A stretch of 64,000 bases of DNA, taken from assembly GCF_000003195.3 (NCBI RefSeq), contig NC_012871.2:10651997-10715996 (forward strand), read 5' to 3'. The translations under genes and the position numbers were made by a program. Positions within the stretch are counted from its first letter, which is position 1. Each line of letters starts with the position of its first letter. Positions 33,469 through 44,866 of this stretch are shown here, piece by piece. The DNA comes from Sorghum bicolor (taxonomy: Eukaryota; Streptophyta; Magnoliopsida; Poales; Poaceae). The notes below the pieces were generated by a model. It searched no databases and was not told the origin of the DNA. It saw nothing but the letters and a program-made list of their open reading frames with translations.

Positions 33469-34886
33469 CACTACTAGAGAACAGACCTTTCGTCGATTTG
33501 CCCAAATGCCTTTAGTCTCGGTATTTTTGGGTACCAGGACAAAAAAGTGTCTTTAGTCCCGGTTGGTAACCACAAACCGGGACTAAAGGTCCCTCCCCAA
33601 CGGCTCTGTTGTCAGACGCTATCAGGAGGGACCTTTAGTCCCGGTTGGTGTAACCAACCCGGACTAAAGCCCGACCGTTAGTCTCGGTTTGTGCCACTGA
33701 CCGGAAATAAAGCTTTTGTCCCGGTTTGTGGCATCGACCGAGATCTAAAGGCTAGGCTTTAGACCCGGTTTGTGTTACCAACCGGGATTCTTCTCCTTCT
33801 TCCTCCCTGCCCGAGCCCGAGCTCCTTTGTTCTTGCTTGTTCTTCCATTGTTCTTGCTCTTATCTTCGGCGATCAATCCACTTCAACGCTTCTATGCCGT
33901 CGTCGATTTATTTGAAAGGTTGCTAGCTTCAGCCTCCTATGTTTTAGCAGCACCATTTGTAATTTCATGTTGTATATGTCTATTTTATTTCATGTTGCTA
34001 GCTTAATCACTTTTCATGTTTGAATTTTTATGAAAGATGATAAATGTAGTACCTAAAAAATAGTATACACATATCATTACTAGTATGTATACACAAATCA
34101 TGTTTAGTTCTATTGTAGACAATTTAGGATATTTTTTACTTTAATTTGTTCATGTTCTTATTTTAAAATATTAAATAATGTTGATTCTTTATAATTTAAA
34201 AATAAATTAATTTTAACTTTAAAAATTCTTCAAATTAATTTTATTTAGAGATAAAATTACACCTTTTAATAGAAAAATGCAAATTCCATGATAATGCAGA
34301 TGACGACACGCCATTGGATGTACAATGCTGATCGCCGCTCCAACGAGTTCATTGTGGGCGTACGAGAATTCTTAAGAGTGGCAGAGGAAAACAAGAGGGA
34401 TAGTTTCATGTGCCGCCCATGTGACGTGTGTATGAATTCGAAAAAATTTGTAGCTCAAGAAGTATTCACTTGCACTTGTTCAAGTCGGGTTAATTTCATG
34501 CCAAACTATATTTTTTGGACCAAACACGGAGAGACCGGGGTTATGATGGAAGGAGAAGAAGAACAAGCGGACCCTGACGATGTTTTTGCTCAATACTGTG
34601 ACTTTGCGGTGGAGGAAGGTGAAGAAGAGGCGGATGCAGAGAACACTATAGCTGAAGATACGATGCTCTTGGTCATTCGCGACGCACAGAGAGATTGCAA
34701 AAGTGAAAAGGAGAAGGCTAAGTTTGACCAAATGCTAGAAGATCATAAGAAGTTACTATACTCGTCCGCCGAAGATGGGCAGAAAAAGCTAGACACAACA
34801 CTGAAGTTGTTACAGTGGAAGACAGAGAATGGTATATCTAAAATCCAAAAAAATGTTTCCGAAGCCTAACGACTTGCCCACCACTG
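33469..34886 (+). mobile_element. truncated CACTA, 5' end only (CACTA-2)
   Basis: Starts CACTACTAGAGAACAGACC after CAA. It is followed by subterminal palindromes of 'tttagtcccggttggt' (33530-33780), a leader, an AT-rich intron-like stretch and the first part of a TNP2-type gene. At about 34886 it stops abruptly and array-repeat sequence begins. The 3' end is missing. Confidence 0.85.
34300..34869 (+). pseudogene. transposase-associated domain of TNP2-type gene, truncated
   Basis: The ATG at 34300 opens 'MTTRHWMYNADRRSNEF', then 'CRPCDVCMN' and 'MPNYIFWTKHGETGVMM', the zinc-binding-like N-terminal domain found in front of TNP2 transposases, followed by an acidic linker and 'AKFDQMLEDHKKLLY'. 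It parallels 61618-62200 and 30.4-31.0 kb. After the A-run at 34846-34853 the frame differs by one base from the working frame of 62204 onward, and it ends at 34869. No catalytic core follows. Confidence 0.85.
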
Positions 34887-35140
34887 CAAGCAGTGCCTTT
34901 TGCTTTGTTGCAACATGACAATCCGTGAAACTATACTAGTGGTGCTTGAGCTTGTACAAATATGTTATATATAGGCATGCATGCCTTGCCTAGCTAGTTG
35001 TATAAACCAATTATTATTGATACTCTAGATACAGTCACTCATGAAAGTAAAGAGTGAACTGTAAGTGAGATATTACACACGAATGATTGTACATTGATTA
35101 TGAGGCTGACGAGTATACAGTTGCATAGGCAATGATGTTT
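34887..35140 (-). repeat. array remnant, segment B
   Basis: Contains 'gcagtgccttttgctttg' and 'ggtgcttgagcttgtacaa', the landmark words of segment B. It marks the resumption of the ancestral array after two insertions. Confidence 0.55.
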
Positions 35141-35149
35141 TTACTAGGC

Positions 35150-35440
35150 TTTTGGTTTACAGAAATGAACCGACCATAGATACTCTTGCCAAGCAAAAAT
35201 CACAAAGCAGCAATCTAGCAAATATGTAATTTAGTCTCAAGATTAGTAGTCATTAGAGTGCCAAGATCTTCATTTGTGTGTATTTGTGCACAGGCAGGCA
35301 GCAAATGTAAGTGAAGTCTAGGAACCAGCAGGAAGCGACAGATCCACAGGGCTACTCTCTCACAAACAAAGTGACGATCAACCTCCACATGCATGCTTGG
35401 TGCATTGATTCTGAGCTGTAGCATGAAAGACAACATGTAG
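35150..35440 (-). pseudogene. possible copia RNase H remnant
   Basis: On the minus strand 'MHVEVDRHFVCERVA' resembles the copia RNase H motif of the type KHIEVDxHFVRERV. The surroundings are shifted and stopped. It is too short to assign to a family. Confidence 0.35.
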
Positions 35441-35501
35441 TGTGGCCGAATAAAGCAAAGTTTGAAACTCGAGGAGAAGCTGGCGCAACCATAAGGCCTC
35501 G

Positions 35502-35590
35502 CACTACTACAAAAACCATTTTTTAGTAATGCAACAATTTTTTCAGAAGCGGCTCAATCAAAACCCGCCTCTAAATAAAATGGTTTCACG
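35502..35590 (+). mobile_element. CACTA terminus fragment
   Basis: CACTACTACAAAAACC followed by a subterminal inverted motif ('gcggctcaatc...acccgcctc'). No partner end or target duplication was found. The remainder, 35590-35820, shows no frame or match. Confidence 0.5.
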
Positions 35591-35850
35591 GGGAAGGGCG
35601 ATGTGTGCTGAGTTTATAGTTTTGCTTTTCTTCTCCTCTTTGTTAAGGTGCGAGTCTAAGTGCTCTTGTTTCCTTTTGGCTTACCCTTCGTGGATATAGA
35701 GGCCGGAAAAAGAGATCATGTGTCACCTGTATCATCGAGTGTTCCTGTGGACGTACTAGGATATGCAACGTGCATAGTGTGTTGCAGATGACAATATCAA
35801 CCTGGTAACTTATAGTTTACAACACTAGTACATGGGTGTTAACACTTGCT

Positions 35851-36136
35851 GGCTATCTCCACAGGGAGACCCATTTGGGAACCCAAACCTAAAATGGGTC
35901 TCCAACACAATACCTATAGCCTCCAACAGAGTACCCAGAAGACCTATTTTGGGTATCAGGAGAGGCATAACCCAAATTTGGGTATCCTCTCTCCTCGAGA
36001 CCCATTTGCAGAGAGTGTTGTCTTTTAGGTCTTGTTGTCGGAGAAGACTAAAAATAGGTATGGAACCTTTTACCTGTAGCGCTACCCAAAGGACAAATGA
36101 GTCTTGTATTTTGGGTGACGATTGTTGGAGATAGTC
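35851..36136. mobile_element. 286-bp MITE in the LTR
   Basis: Left end GGCTATCTCCACAGGG; right end, read inverted, GACTATCTCCAACAATC. The core carries repeated 'acccaaatttgggt' and 'gacccattt' inverted words. The partner LTR at 48731 lacks it ('cttgctaacaccacttg'), which confirms an insertion. Target duplication not resolved; hAT or Harbinger type possible. Confidence 0.75.
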
Positions 36137-36161
36137 ACCACTTGAATACTACACTACTGGA

Positions 36162-36650
36162 ATTCCGTTCTTTGCCGACTGCCAAAAGCAGTCGGCAAAG
36201 GCCCTAAAACAGGTGGCAAAGGCTTTGCCGACTGCTTTACACGTGGCAGTCAGCAAAGAACACGTGGCAAAGAATTCGTCGGCAAAGAAACCTTTGCCAC
36301 CTGCCAAGAGGAAAGCAGTCGGCAAAGCCTTTGCCACCTGCCAGTATGACAGTCGACAAAGGAAACGAACGCCGTTGGGAGATGACGGAGCGCATCCCGT
36401 TTGCCGACTGCCACGCGGCAGACGGCAAAGGCTTTTTCTTATTTTTTTTATAATAGAATTTCTTTGTCGACTGCCTTGGTTGGCAGGTGGCAAAGGCTCT
36501 TTTAATTTTTTTTCAAAACAGAAATTCTTTGCCGACTGCCTTTGTTGGCAGGTGGCAAAGAGCTCTTTGCCGACTGCCTTTCTCGGCAGGTGGCAAAGGG
36601 CTCTTTGCCAACTGCCTTCCTTGGCAGGTGGCAAAGCTGGAATAAGTAAA
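36162..36650. repeat. left subterminal array of CACTA-4
   Basis: About a dozen copies, in both orientations, of 'tttgccgactgcc' and 'ggcaggtggcaaag'. The right-end counterpart lies at 41780-41975. The array forces long open frames on both strands which I do not take as genes. Confidence 0.85.
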
Positions 36651-37110
36651 ATTTTGATCCGTTTATTCTGTTTTGCATCACAGCAATCAAATCAGAAATA
36701 TGATTATATAACTAGAATTCACATATATCACACAGATCCATATATATATCACACAAATCTACATATATAACACACATAAACCATAACAAAGGAGTCCAAC
36801 AAATCCATCATACAACAAATCGTATTAATCAAGCATTCAACATGAAACATCCAATATGGTGTACAAAACCAACATGCATCATCAATCAGGAACTGCACCA
36901 TGCATAATGCATCATCTATCAGCACGACGTACTTTGTCTCATATCAAGAAAACTAAACCCAAACGTGCGTGCGTTCCTTTGCACAAAACTATGCTCATCT
37001 CTATCTAACAAACAGATAAAGAAACATCAAGTGATCCATCGTATCATCAGAAAGATCATATCATCCTCTCCTGGCATGCTTTCACGCAGCAATTCAAGAT
37101 ACACTCGATT
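36651..37110. other. AT-rich spacer in CACTA-4
   Basis: Short repeats of 'atatatcacacaaatc' near 36715-36775, then ordinary AT-rich sequence. No gene seen. Confidence 0.4.
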
Positions 37111-37116
37111 AATCCT

Positions 37117-38900
37117 CTACCCTGACGGCTGCCCGGAGACGACTTGATCTTCCTTAATTCGCACCACCATTGTCAGACCCGTCCCGGCTGCCAAACCTTC
37201 AATCACCACAGCAGATGGATACCAGACCACATGTTAGTAGTTAACAACAATAGGACTTCAGCCCATTTATTTGATTTTTGACAAGATAAGATCGATCGAG
37301 CACAAATGGGTGAATTTCTTAAATTCTAAGGCCAAGACTAATAAGACACTATATGTTTCTAATTGAATCATTCATGCAACTATACTAATTGCCTACAACA
37401 TTGTTATCCTTGATTCTTACTTTCAAGTTCCCCAATTTGCTGCAGAGACTTAGCCTAAGACTTGCAGGGAAATATTAAAATAGCATCTTAAAGTTAATGT
37501 GACCATATTTAAAGATATTTCAAAGAGAAATTTACTATAAAACAAAAAATACAAATCATGAATGCTTCAAGGCAATTATCTCAAAATTCTTTAAGCTAAG
37601 TGACACATCTTAATATTTTCCATGCTAATGCTACAGTGATATTTGGCAGTACAAATCAAGCAAAATAAAAAATGATACAAAGTTCAATTAATATGTTCAC
37701 ACAACAGTCAAAGAGTTGGAACCACAATTGAGCAAACCCTCCATCGCAATTTCCTGACCAAGCATAGTAAAGAGTCAAAAGAATGTTCGTGACACAATAA
37801 AGTTATTATTGTACCAATCAAAGCTTAAAGAGTAATTTTTCCAAGTTACAACACAAATTAATTGGGCTAACACAAATTAAAGAGTCAAATAAAACAGCAG
37901 GCTAACTTAAATTGAAGAAATACAGACCAATTGGGCTGGAATCATCCTTGAAGTTTGACAACTGCACAACCCGCACTCTCTGTGTAAATTTAAGGAACTC
38001 TTTGCAGAATGCAGGATCACCAGCACATTCAGAGTCCTATTGCTACTTTCAAACCATCATATATCAGTTAGTTCCAATTTTTAGCTACAGGACAGTGAGT
38101 TGAGATAAAATGTAAGCAACCGACCCAAGAATCTAAAGCAAATCAACCTAAAATCAAATTAACAGAGTACCTCGAATTATATTATCTGTTAAAATTTTAA
38201 ACGTAAGCACTAATATATGATGTTGAAGGTGTCAAACTTCCAGACACAGCGCACCACCAGAAAAATACCAGTACGCTTAACGGAAATCACAGAAACGCAT
38301 AAATAGAGGACCTAAGGTGAAAACCCCAGCATATACTTGGGCCAATGCTTACTACAGAACACTACAAGTCAACATCCGCGCTTAAGGACCGGAGCAAATC
38401 TTAACAAGACGCTCCTCAACTAGAGATCTATAAGTCAACAAGCAGTTCAAGACATATATGCAGCTCGAGGTCGGACCGCTCGAGCGCCCCGAAGCCGCGA
38501 GCGCCGCATCAGGAGTCAGGGTGGGGCCGCGCCACCACAGAGGACCCGCGAGGCCGAGCCTCGCGTGCGCCCGCAAGGCCGCCCCGCCGCAGAGGTTCGC
38601 CGAGCCGCGCACAGGCCTGCGGGCCGCCGCCTGGGCGAGCGCTCCCCGTCCCCGCACGCCGACCGGACGCGCGAGCCGCGCGCAGGCTGTGGGCCGCCAC
38701 CGCTTGCCGCAGTTGCCGGCCGGTCGGCTTACGCATGCGCGCCCCACCCGAGGCCGCTGCTGTGACGCGCAGGTCTCCTGGCCGGCAGCTGCGTGGTGCT
38801 CCTCCGTTCTCTCTCTCCTGTATGTTTTGACGGCTGATGAAGGGGAGAGGAAAGGGATAGAGTGAGTAAAATTTTAGGGTTTGGTTTGTTTTTATATGAT
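37117..38900 (-). pseudogene. captured intron-containing gene fragment (Pack-CACTA type)
   Basis: On the minus strand a GC-rich leader or exon 1 (about 38450-38860, after 'aaccctaaaattttac') is followed by AT-rich intron-like sequence. A neat 109-nt exon follows at 38036-37928: acceptor 'caatag' before GACTCTG, donor 'CCAATTG|GTCTGT', reading 'DSECAGDPAFCKEFLKF' and 'VRVVQLSNFKDDSSP'. A last exon near 37235-37117 reads 'VWYPSAVVIEGLAAGTGLTM' and ends in TAG at 37117-37119. Between them 37425-37470 may be another short exon. The peptide does not resemble any transposase. I do not recognise the parent gene. Intron phases were not proven. Confidence 0.5.
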
Positions 38901-39289
38901 TCATATCCTGTCTGAACAAATCACGGCCGTCGGATTCATCTCAACGGCTCAGATCAGTTTGGCTTTAGGGTTTGCTTCCTGGGCCCTTTACTGGGCTGGC
39001 AGAATAAGCCACCAGCTGGGCTTCCAGCAGTGCTGGGCCAACAGTGGCGAATTTGAGTTTTGGCTTAAGTTTATTTTCAGCAACTTAATTATATTACTTT
39101 AAGTATTAAGTATATATATAAGTTTAATGCCATCATGATGATGTATATTCCCACTACATATAAATTTATGTATTTTTAAGTATTATTTAAGTTACTTTAA
39201 GCGTGTTCTAGGAATATGTTGCTGAGAATATTTAAGATTAAGAAATTTACTTTATTTTGGTGCATTTTACTTTATTTTAGAGCAATCGG

Positions 39290-41360
39290 CAAAGATTTTT
39301 TTTGTCCAATTTATTTGTAGCCTCAACTTGCTCAAAAAATTTTGAAATTTTTATCATGGCCTCCAGATGTAATAAAATGACACATCAAAAAGTTTCGTGG
39401 TTTTTTTTTACCTTTTTGGCTATATTTCCTTAATTTATTTTGTTTAATTGAATTATCCACCGTGGTGCATGAAATAATGAAACCTAGGCATTAGAAAAAT
39501 GATATTCATATTAGAGAATGTATTTTGAGGCCGTGCCCAGAAACTCATCCAAAATTTTAAAGTCCTTGACAACGGAAGATGACTATCCAAGTGTCATAGA
39601 AGAGCTTTTTAATTATATAAAATTCAAACAAAGTCGGAAATTTACGAAACTTATTGAGGTGTCATGTTATCACATATGTAGCTTATGATAAAAATTTGAA
39701 AAAAATTTGGAGCAAGTTGTAATGTTAGATGTACAAAACCCAAACACTTCCGCATGTCATCACATGTGATCATATTGGAAATGTTTGGATTTTGTTCATA
39801 TGATACTGCAACTTACTCCAAACTTTCTCAATTTTTTTTATAGCTTCCACATGTGATAACATTAGACCTCAAAAAGTTTTGTGATTTTTTGACTTTTTTT
39901 GCTATATTTCATTAATTAATTTCTTTAAATTGATTTTTCCGCTATATAATTCTACTTTGAACTATAGGTGCATGAAATAGTAAAACTTAGCCATTCGAAA
40001 AATGATATTCATGTTGAATAATATATTTTTAGACCATATCCAAAAACTAACCCAAAATTTTGAAGTCCTTGTCCACGGAACATGATCTTCCAAGTGTGGT
40101 AGAAGTGACTTCTAATTATATAAAACTCAATCGAAATTAGAAAATTACGAAACTTGTTGAGGTATCATGTTATCACATGGGGAGCCTATGATAAAAATTT
40201 GAAAAATTTTGAAGCAAATTGTGATGTCAGATGTACAAAACCCAAACACTTCAACATATGGTCATAAGTGATCATATTGGAAATGTTTAGATTTTGTTCA
40301 TCTGATACTGCAACTTACTCCAAACTTTCTCAAATTTTTTCTATAAGGTCCACATGTGATAACATTAAACCTCAAAAAGTTTTGTGATTTTTTGACTTTT
40401 TTTGCTATATTTCATTAATTAATTTCTTTAAATTGATTTTTCCGCTACATAATTCTACTTTGAACTATAGGTGCATGAAATAGTAAAACTTAGCCATTCG
40501 AAAAAATGATATTCATGTTGAATAATATATTTTTAGACCATATCCAAAAACTAACCCAAAATTTTGAAGTCCTTGTCCACGTGACATGATCATCCAAGTG
40601 TGGTAGAAGTGACTTTTAATTATATAAAACTCAATCGAAATCAGAAAATTACGAAACTTGTTGAGGTATCATGTTATCACATGGGGAGCCAATGATAAAA
40701 ATTTGAAAATTTTTAGAGCAAATTGTGATGTCAGATGTACAAAACTCAAACACTTCAACATATGATCATAAGTGATCATATTGGAAATGTTTGGATTTTG
40801 TTCATCTGATCTGCAACTTACTCCAAACTTTCTCAAATTTTTTCTATAAGGTCCACATGTGATAACATTAAACCTCAAAAAGTTTTGTGATTTTGTGACT
40901 TTTTTTTGCTATATTTCATTAATTAATTTCTTTAAATTGATTTTTCCGCTGCATAATCCTACTATGAACTTTAGGTGCATGAAATAGTAAAACTTAGCCA
41001 TTTGAAAAATGATATTCATGTTGAATAATGTATTTTTAGACCATATCTAAAAACTAACCCAATATTTTGAAGTCTTTGTCCACGGAACATGATCATCCAC
41101 GTGTAGTAGAAGTGACTTTTAATTATATAAAACTCAAACGAAATCAGAAAATTACGAAACTTGTTGAGGTGTCATGTTATGACATGAGGAGCCAATGATA
41201 AATATTTGAAAAAAATTGGAGCAAGTTATGATGTTAGATGTATAAAACCCAAATACTTGCTCATGTGATCACATGTGATCATATTGGAAATGTGTGGGTT
41301 TTGTTCATCTGATACTGCAACTTGCTCCAAACTTTCGCAAATTTTTTTTATAGCTTCCAC
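39290..41360. repeat. about four tandem units, period about 503 bp
   Basis: The landmark 'aaaaagtttt/cgtg' followed by the T-rich run occurs at 39396, 39881, 40384 and 40887 (spacings 485, 503, 503). Units share 'gaggtatcatgttatcacat' and 'ttgtccacgg' words. A stretch of the same unit in opposite orientation follows at 41361-41750. Confidence 0.8.
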
Positions 41361-41750
41361 ATGTGATAACATGACACCTCGTCAAGTTTCGTAATTTTCT
41401 GACTTTGTTTGGATTTTATATAATTAAAAATCACCTCTAACACACGTGGATGGTCATGTCCCGTGGATAAAGACATCAAAATTTTGGGTGAGTTTCGGGA
41501 AACGACCTTAAAATAGACTCTCCAACATGAATATCATTTTTCGAATGGCTAAGTTCCATTATTTGATGCACCTGCAGTTCAAAGTAGGATTCTGCGGTGG
41601 AAAATACAATTAAAAAAATTTATTTACAAATATAGCAAAAAGGGTCACAAAATCACGAAAGTTTATAAGGTTCACTCTTATTGCATGTGGAGGCTATGAA
41701 AAAAGTTTGAGGAAGTTTGGAGCAAGTGACGACATCGTGTCTAAAACCTA
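41361..41750. repeat. inverted partial unit facing the tandem array
   Basis: Reads the array unit backwards: 'gtttcgtaattttctgactt', then 'cacacgtggatggtcatg', then 'aaaattttgggtgag', the inverse of the order at 40560-40680. It could fold back on the array and give double-stranded RNA if transcribed. Confidence 0.65.
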
Positions 41751-43293
41751 AATTCAAATTTAAAAAATAAAAAATTTTGTCTTTGCCGACTGCCTAACGG
41801 CTTGGCAGGTGGCAAAGGGGACGGAGATGAGGGCCGTCAGCTGGCCGCCACCTTTGCCACCAGCTTTTCTTTGCCACCTGCCAGGATTGTTGGGCAGTCG
41901 GCAAAGAATCCTTTGCCGACTGCCCTACCTTTGGTATGTGGCAAAGGATTTTAGCAGTCGGCAAAGCCCAGTTTTCCTGTAGTGCAAGGTTGTCATCCCC
42001 AGCGTGGCACTAGAGTGTACTATGGTATTTATACGCACACAGATAATCCGTAAGCGCACGGATACCGTTGAAGCTTTTACCCGGTTAAAGGTTTTATCGT
42101 ATCCACAGGGAAACGGGAGAACTGATCTACGCTCTAACTTAACCAAGATAAGTAAATAGGTGTGAATAGGAAAGATGGTAGAATCGAATAAGAACAATAT
42201 TAAAGGTAAGATAACAGTGAGTGATAATATGGGAATAGAGAGTAGAGCAATTCTAGTATATGGGCGATGGTAGCAGAATAGAGAGGATAACTATGGTTTC
42301 TCTACTTCAAAGGGGTATGTCTATGTCTGGGACGAACCACGTGATAAGAGTACACCACAAAGGATGCTTATCCATAGGCCGATAAACCCTACCCGTCCTG
42401 CTAACGAGAGGTGGACTACAGGGGACCAACGTAACTGTCACCTACGCGGCCTACCACACGATCCAGCTAGTCAGGGGATATCCACAAGTAATCTAGGTCT
42501 AAGAACCACGCTTACACCTATACTACAACTCTAACCTATAGGGTCCTATAGATTAGAAGTACTCAAAAGAGTTGTGAACCAGAACATACATGATTAGTAA
42601 TTGCATAATGAATTAGAAGTAGATTACCAGAGTCATCCCATGAGCAAGCTTGATTAGAGCTTGATCATGGCGAAGTACAACCGGAGGAAGAACCGACAGG
42701 CCGGCCTCTCCTCTAATCCTCCTTCGCTCTCCATCTCGCTACTATCTAGATCTACTCTAGTTTAGAGAGAGGAGAGCTCTCATCTCTAAACCCTAGCTTT
42801 TGCTCTGTCTATGAATAATGAATAATGATCAAGGGGTGCCTCCTCCAGGGACCAGGGGGTCTGGTTTTATAGTCCCCTCAAGTGAACCTGGTCCGTCGGA
42901 TCAAACCGACATTGATTGAACGGTTATTCTTGATCCTTTAGGTCGGTGAAGCATAATCCACGAGATTGAGCGTGATTGGCCGAAAAAGGTGGGCGGGCGC
43001 CCTAAAGACTTGGGCGGGTGCCCTGTCCCTGACTCCGTTCGGTCTTCGCTTCCTTCCCGTGGCTTCTGGAGTCTTCTAGATGTAAGATAATTGCGCGGCA
43101 CGTTGATATCTCTATGTAATCCCGACGTGTGGGCCTTTCTTCCTTATTTCCTGATAACCCCCTGCAGAAATAGACAAACACCAAAACTCGTGGAATTCTG
43201 TCAGATAAAACCCTAAGTCTCGATGTTGATTTCATTTGGATACTTTTCTTTGTTTATTTGATAGTTAAATTTGATACTTAAGGACCGTCAACA

Positions 43294-43308
43294 AACTCCC
43301 CCAAGCTT
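43294..43308 (-). promoter_or_regulatory. polypurine tract of the gag-only element
   Basis: On minus: TAAGCTTGGGGGAGTT directly before the LTR start TGTTGACGG. Near copies of this motif occur inside the element at 45007-45020 and 46653-46667. Confidence 0.8.
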
Positions 43309-44823
43309 ACCTCTTGCTCGTCCCTGAGCAAGGATAGACTCAGCTATGGATCATAAGTTGTTGCAATATCTTTAAAAATTGACGGTACAAATGCTTTTAA
43401 ATGAGGTCTCATCTCTGAGTTAGAGTAAACTGTCAAGACTTCAAACTTACTTACTTTACCTTTCACCATGGGACTTGTAACCGTCACTTCTGTCTTGAGT
43501 GGTTAAAAGATAGAACAGTCCTGTCAAGTGCCATGTCGCTTATTCTTGATCAGCTATAGCTCTGGAGTTTTTGCAGATTTCCAAATAAAACTCAGAGATT
43601 CCTTTGTATGACTCTCTCATATCTCTCTTTTGTGGTATTTCTGGATCCTTACCAAGGCAGTGATGGTATATGCCTTCTCTCAAAATATGTGGTATTTGTG
43701 GTATAAGGAATAGTGACATTGTCTTCTCTCTCACCCTACTCTAATAAGGCTTTAATATCTGGAGCTCATAGGTGGGAGATAAAATATGCATACTTACAAG
43801 ACATTTATTGTATAGTCAAACCATGGATCCAAAGAAACAAATCAATAAGCCAAATCAAGATGTGCATGTGTGGCGAATGAATAGTGTATGGTGATGATGG
43901 TGATAACAATGGTGAAAGTCTAATTCTACTTTTGCTCTTTTGAGGGGATACATACCTTCCTTGCTTTTTGAAACTTTATGAGGAGAATGAGATGCTCTTC
44001 TTTTTCTTTTCTCTCAGATGGGTATCCTGTACCCCTAATTCTACTGTCGGACACTTGTCCATTTTTACCTCTCGTCTCACTCTTTTTCTTTTCTTTCGAG
44101 GTTCCGGGCACTTGCCCCTTTTTATTTCCTCGTTTATTTTTTTTTCTTTTCTTTTTTTTTTCTTCTTTTTTTTCAGAGCACTCATCTCTTGAGATAATAT
44201 AGCAAGTGGTAGTAGCAAGATAACTTGAGCATTTATTTCACAAGGGAAAAACACAGATGTTTTTGGCTATTCTCTCCCGAATTAGGAGTAGAATATTTTT
44301 TAGGTGATTCTGGAGATGGAAATGGATGGATATATGTGGATGGTACTTCCGGAGTAGAAGTAGCATATATATGAGTGAACGTGCAAGTGAATCTTGATTT
44401 AACCACATGACAAGCTCCTAAAGGTCTACACAGCTTGACCACACTCAATGCTCATAAGCAGTAAATAATAAATGTGTGGCTCAAAGTCTAGCAAGCATGT
44501 ATATATGGCTGTGGTAGGAATTTAAACTTTCATCATACAAGAATTCATCATGCAACATTTTAAAGATTTTTCAAAGATAAAATTCTCCAGAATTCTAGCA
44601 TCTCTAGGAATAGATAAACAGCAGCTCAACCTTCCCATATCATATCCGTTAACAACTTAGATTTCAGATCAAGTTTTCATCCCACAAGTTTAGATCTAGA
44701 GCAAGCTTTAAATTATAACAGTTATGTCTAAACTTGAGAGAGAACTTCAAATTTGCAAATTAGGCAGAGCAACTATTCATCATATCCATGCTAGAGTTTT
44801 ATTATTAAGATTCATAGCAAACT

Positions 44824-44866
<43 letters not shown>

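Larger units (their letters stand above)
36152..41984. mobile_element. CACTA element (CACTA-4) carrying gene-like sequence
   Basis: Starts CACTACTGGAATTCC and ends ...TTTTCCTGTAGTG, flanked by CTA on the left and CAA on the right. The unoccupied site in the partner LTR ('gaatactaggttgtc', about 48741-48755) confirms a CTA target with one later change. The ends carry 'tttgccgactgcc'/'ggcaggtggcaaag' arrays. No transposase is present. The interior holds a gene-like block on minus (36.9-38.9 kb) and tandem repeats (39.3-41.7 kb), so it is non-autonomous. Confidence 0.95.
35837..43293 (-). repeat. 3' LTR (native parts 35837-35850, 36137-36151, 41985-43293)
   Basis: In element sense it begins TGTTGACGGTCC at 43293 and ends GTGTTAACA at 35837. 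Its native length is about the same as the 1,337-bp partner LTR. Two transposons sit near its 3' end. A TATA box (TATAAAA, minus strand) is at 42865-42871. Confidence 0.9.

Noticed and set aside
36213..36770. 185-codon open frame on plus and a 161-codon frame on minus
   Set aside because: Both arise from repeated 'ggcaggtggcaaag' motifs at the CACTA end; peptides are periodic and unlike any protein.
38382..38919. Several frames above 100 codons in the GC-rich leader
   Set aside because: High GC leaves few stops; frames exist on both strands with no known domain.
43968..44254. Open frames in the T-rich tract (74-92 codons)
   Set aside because: Poly-K/poly-F peptides produced by the T-rich tract.
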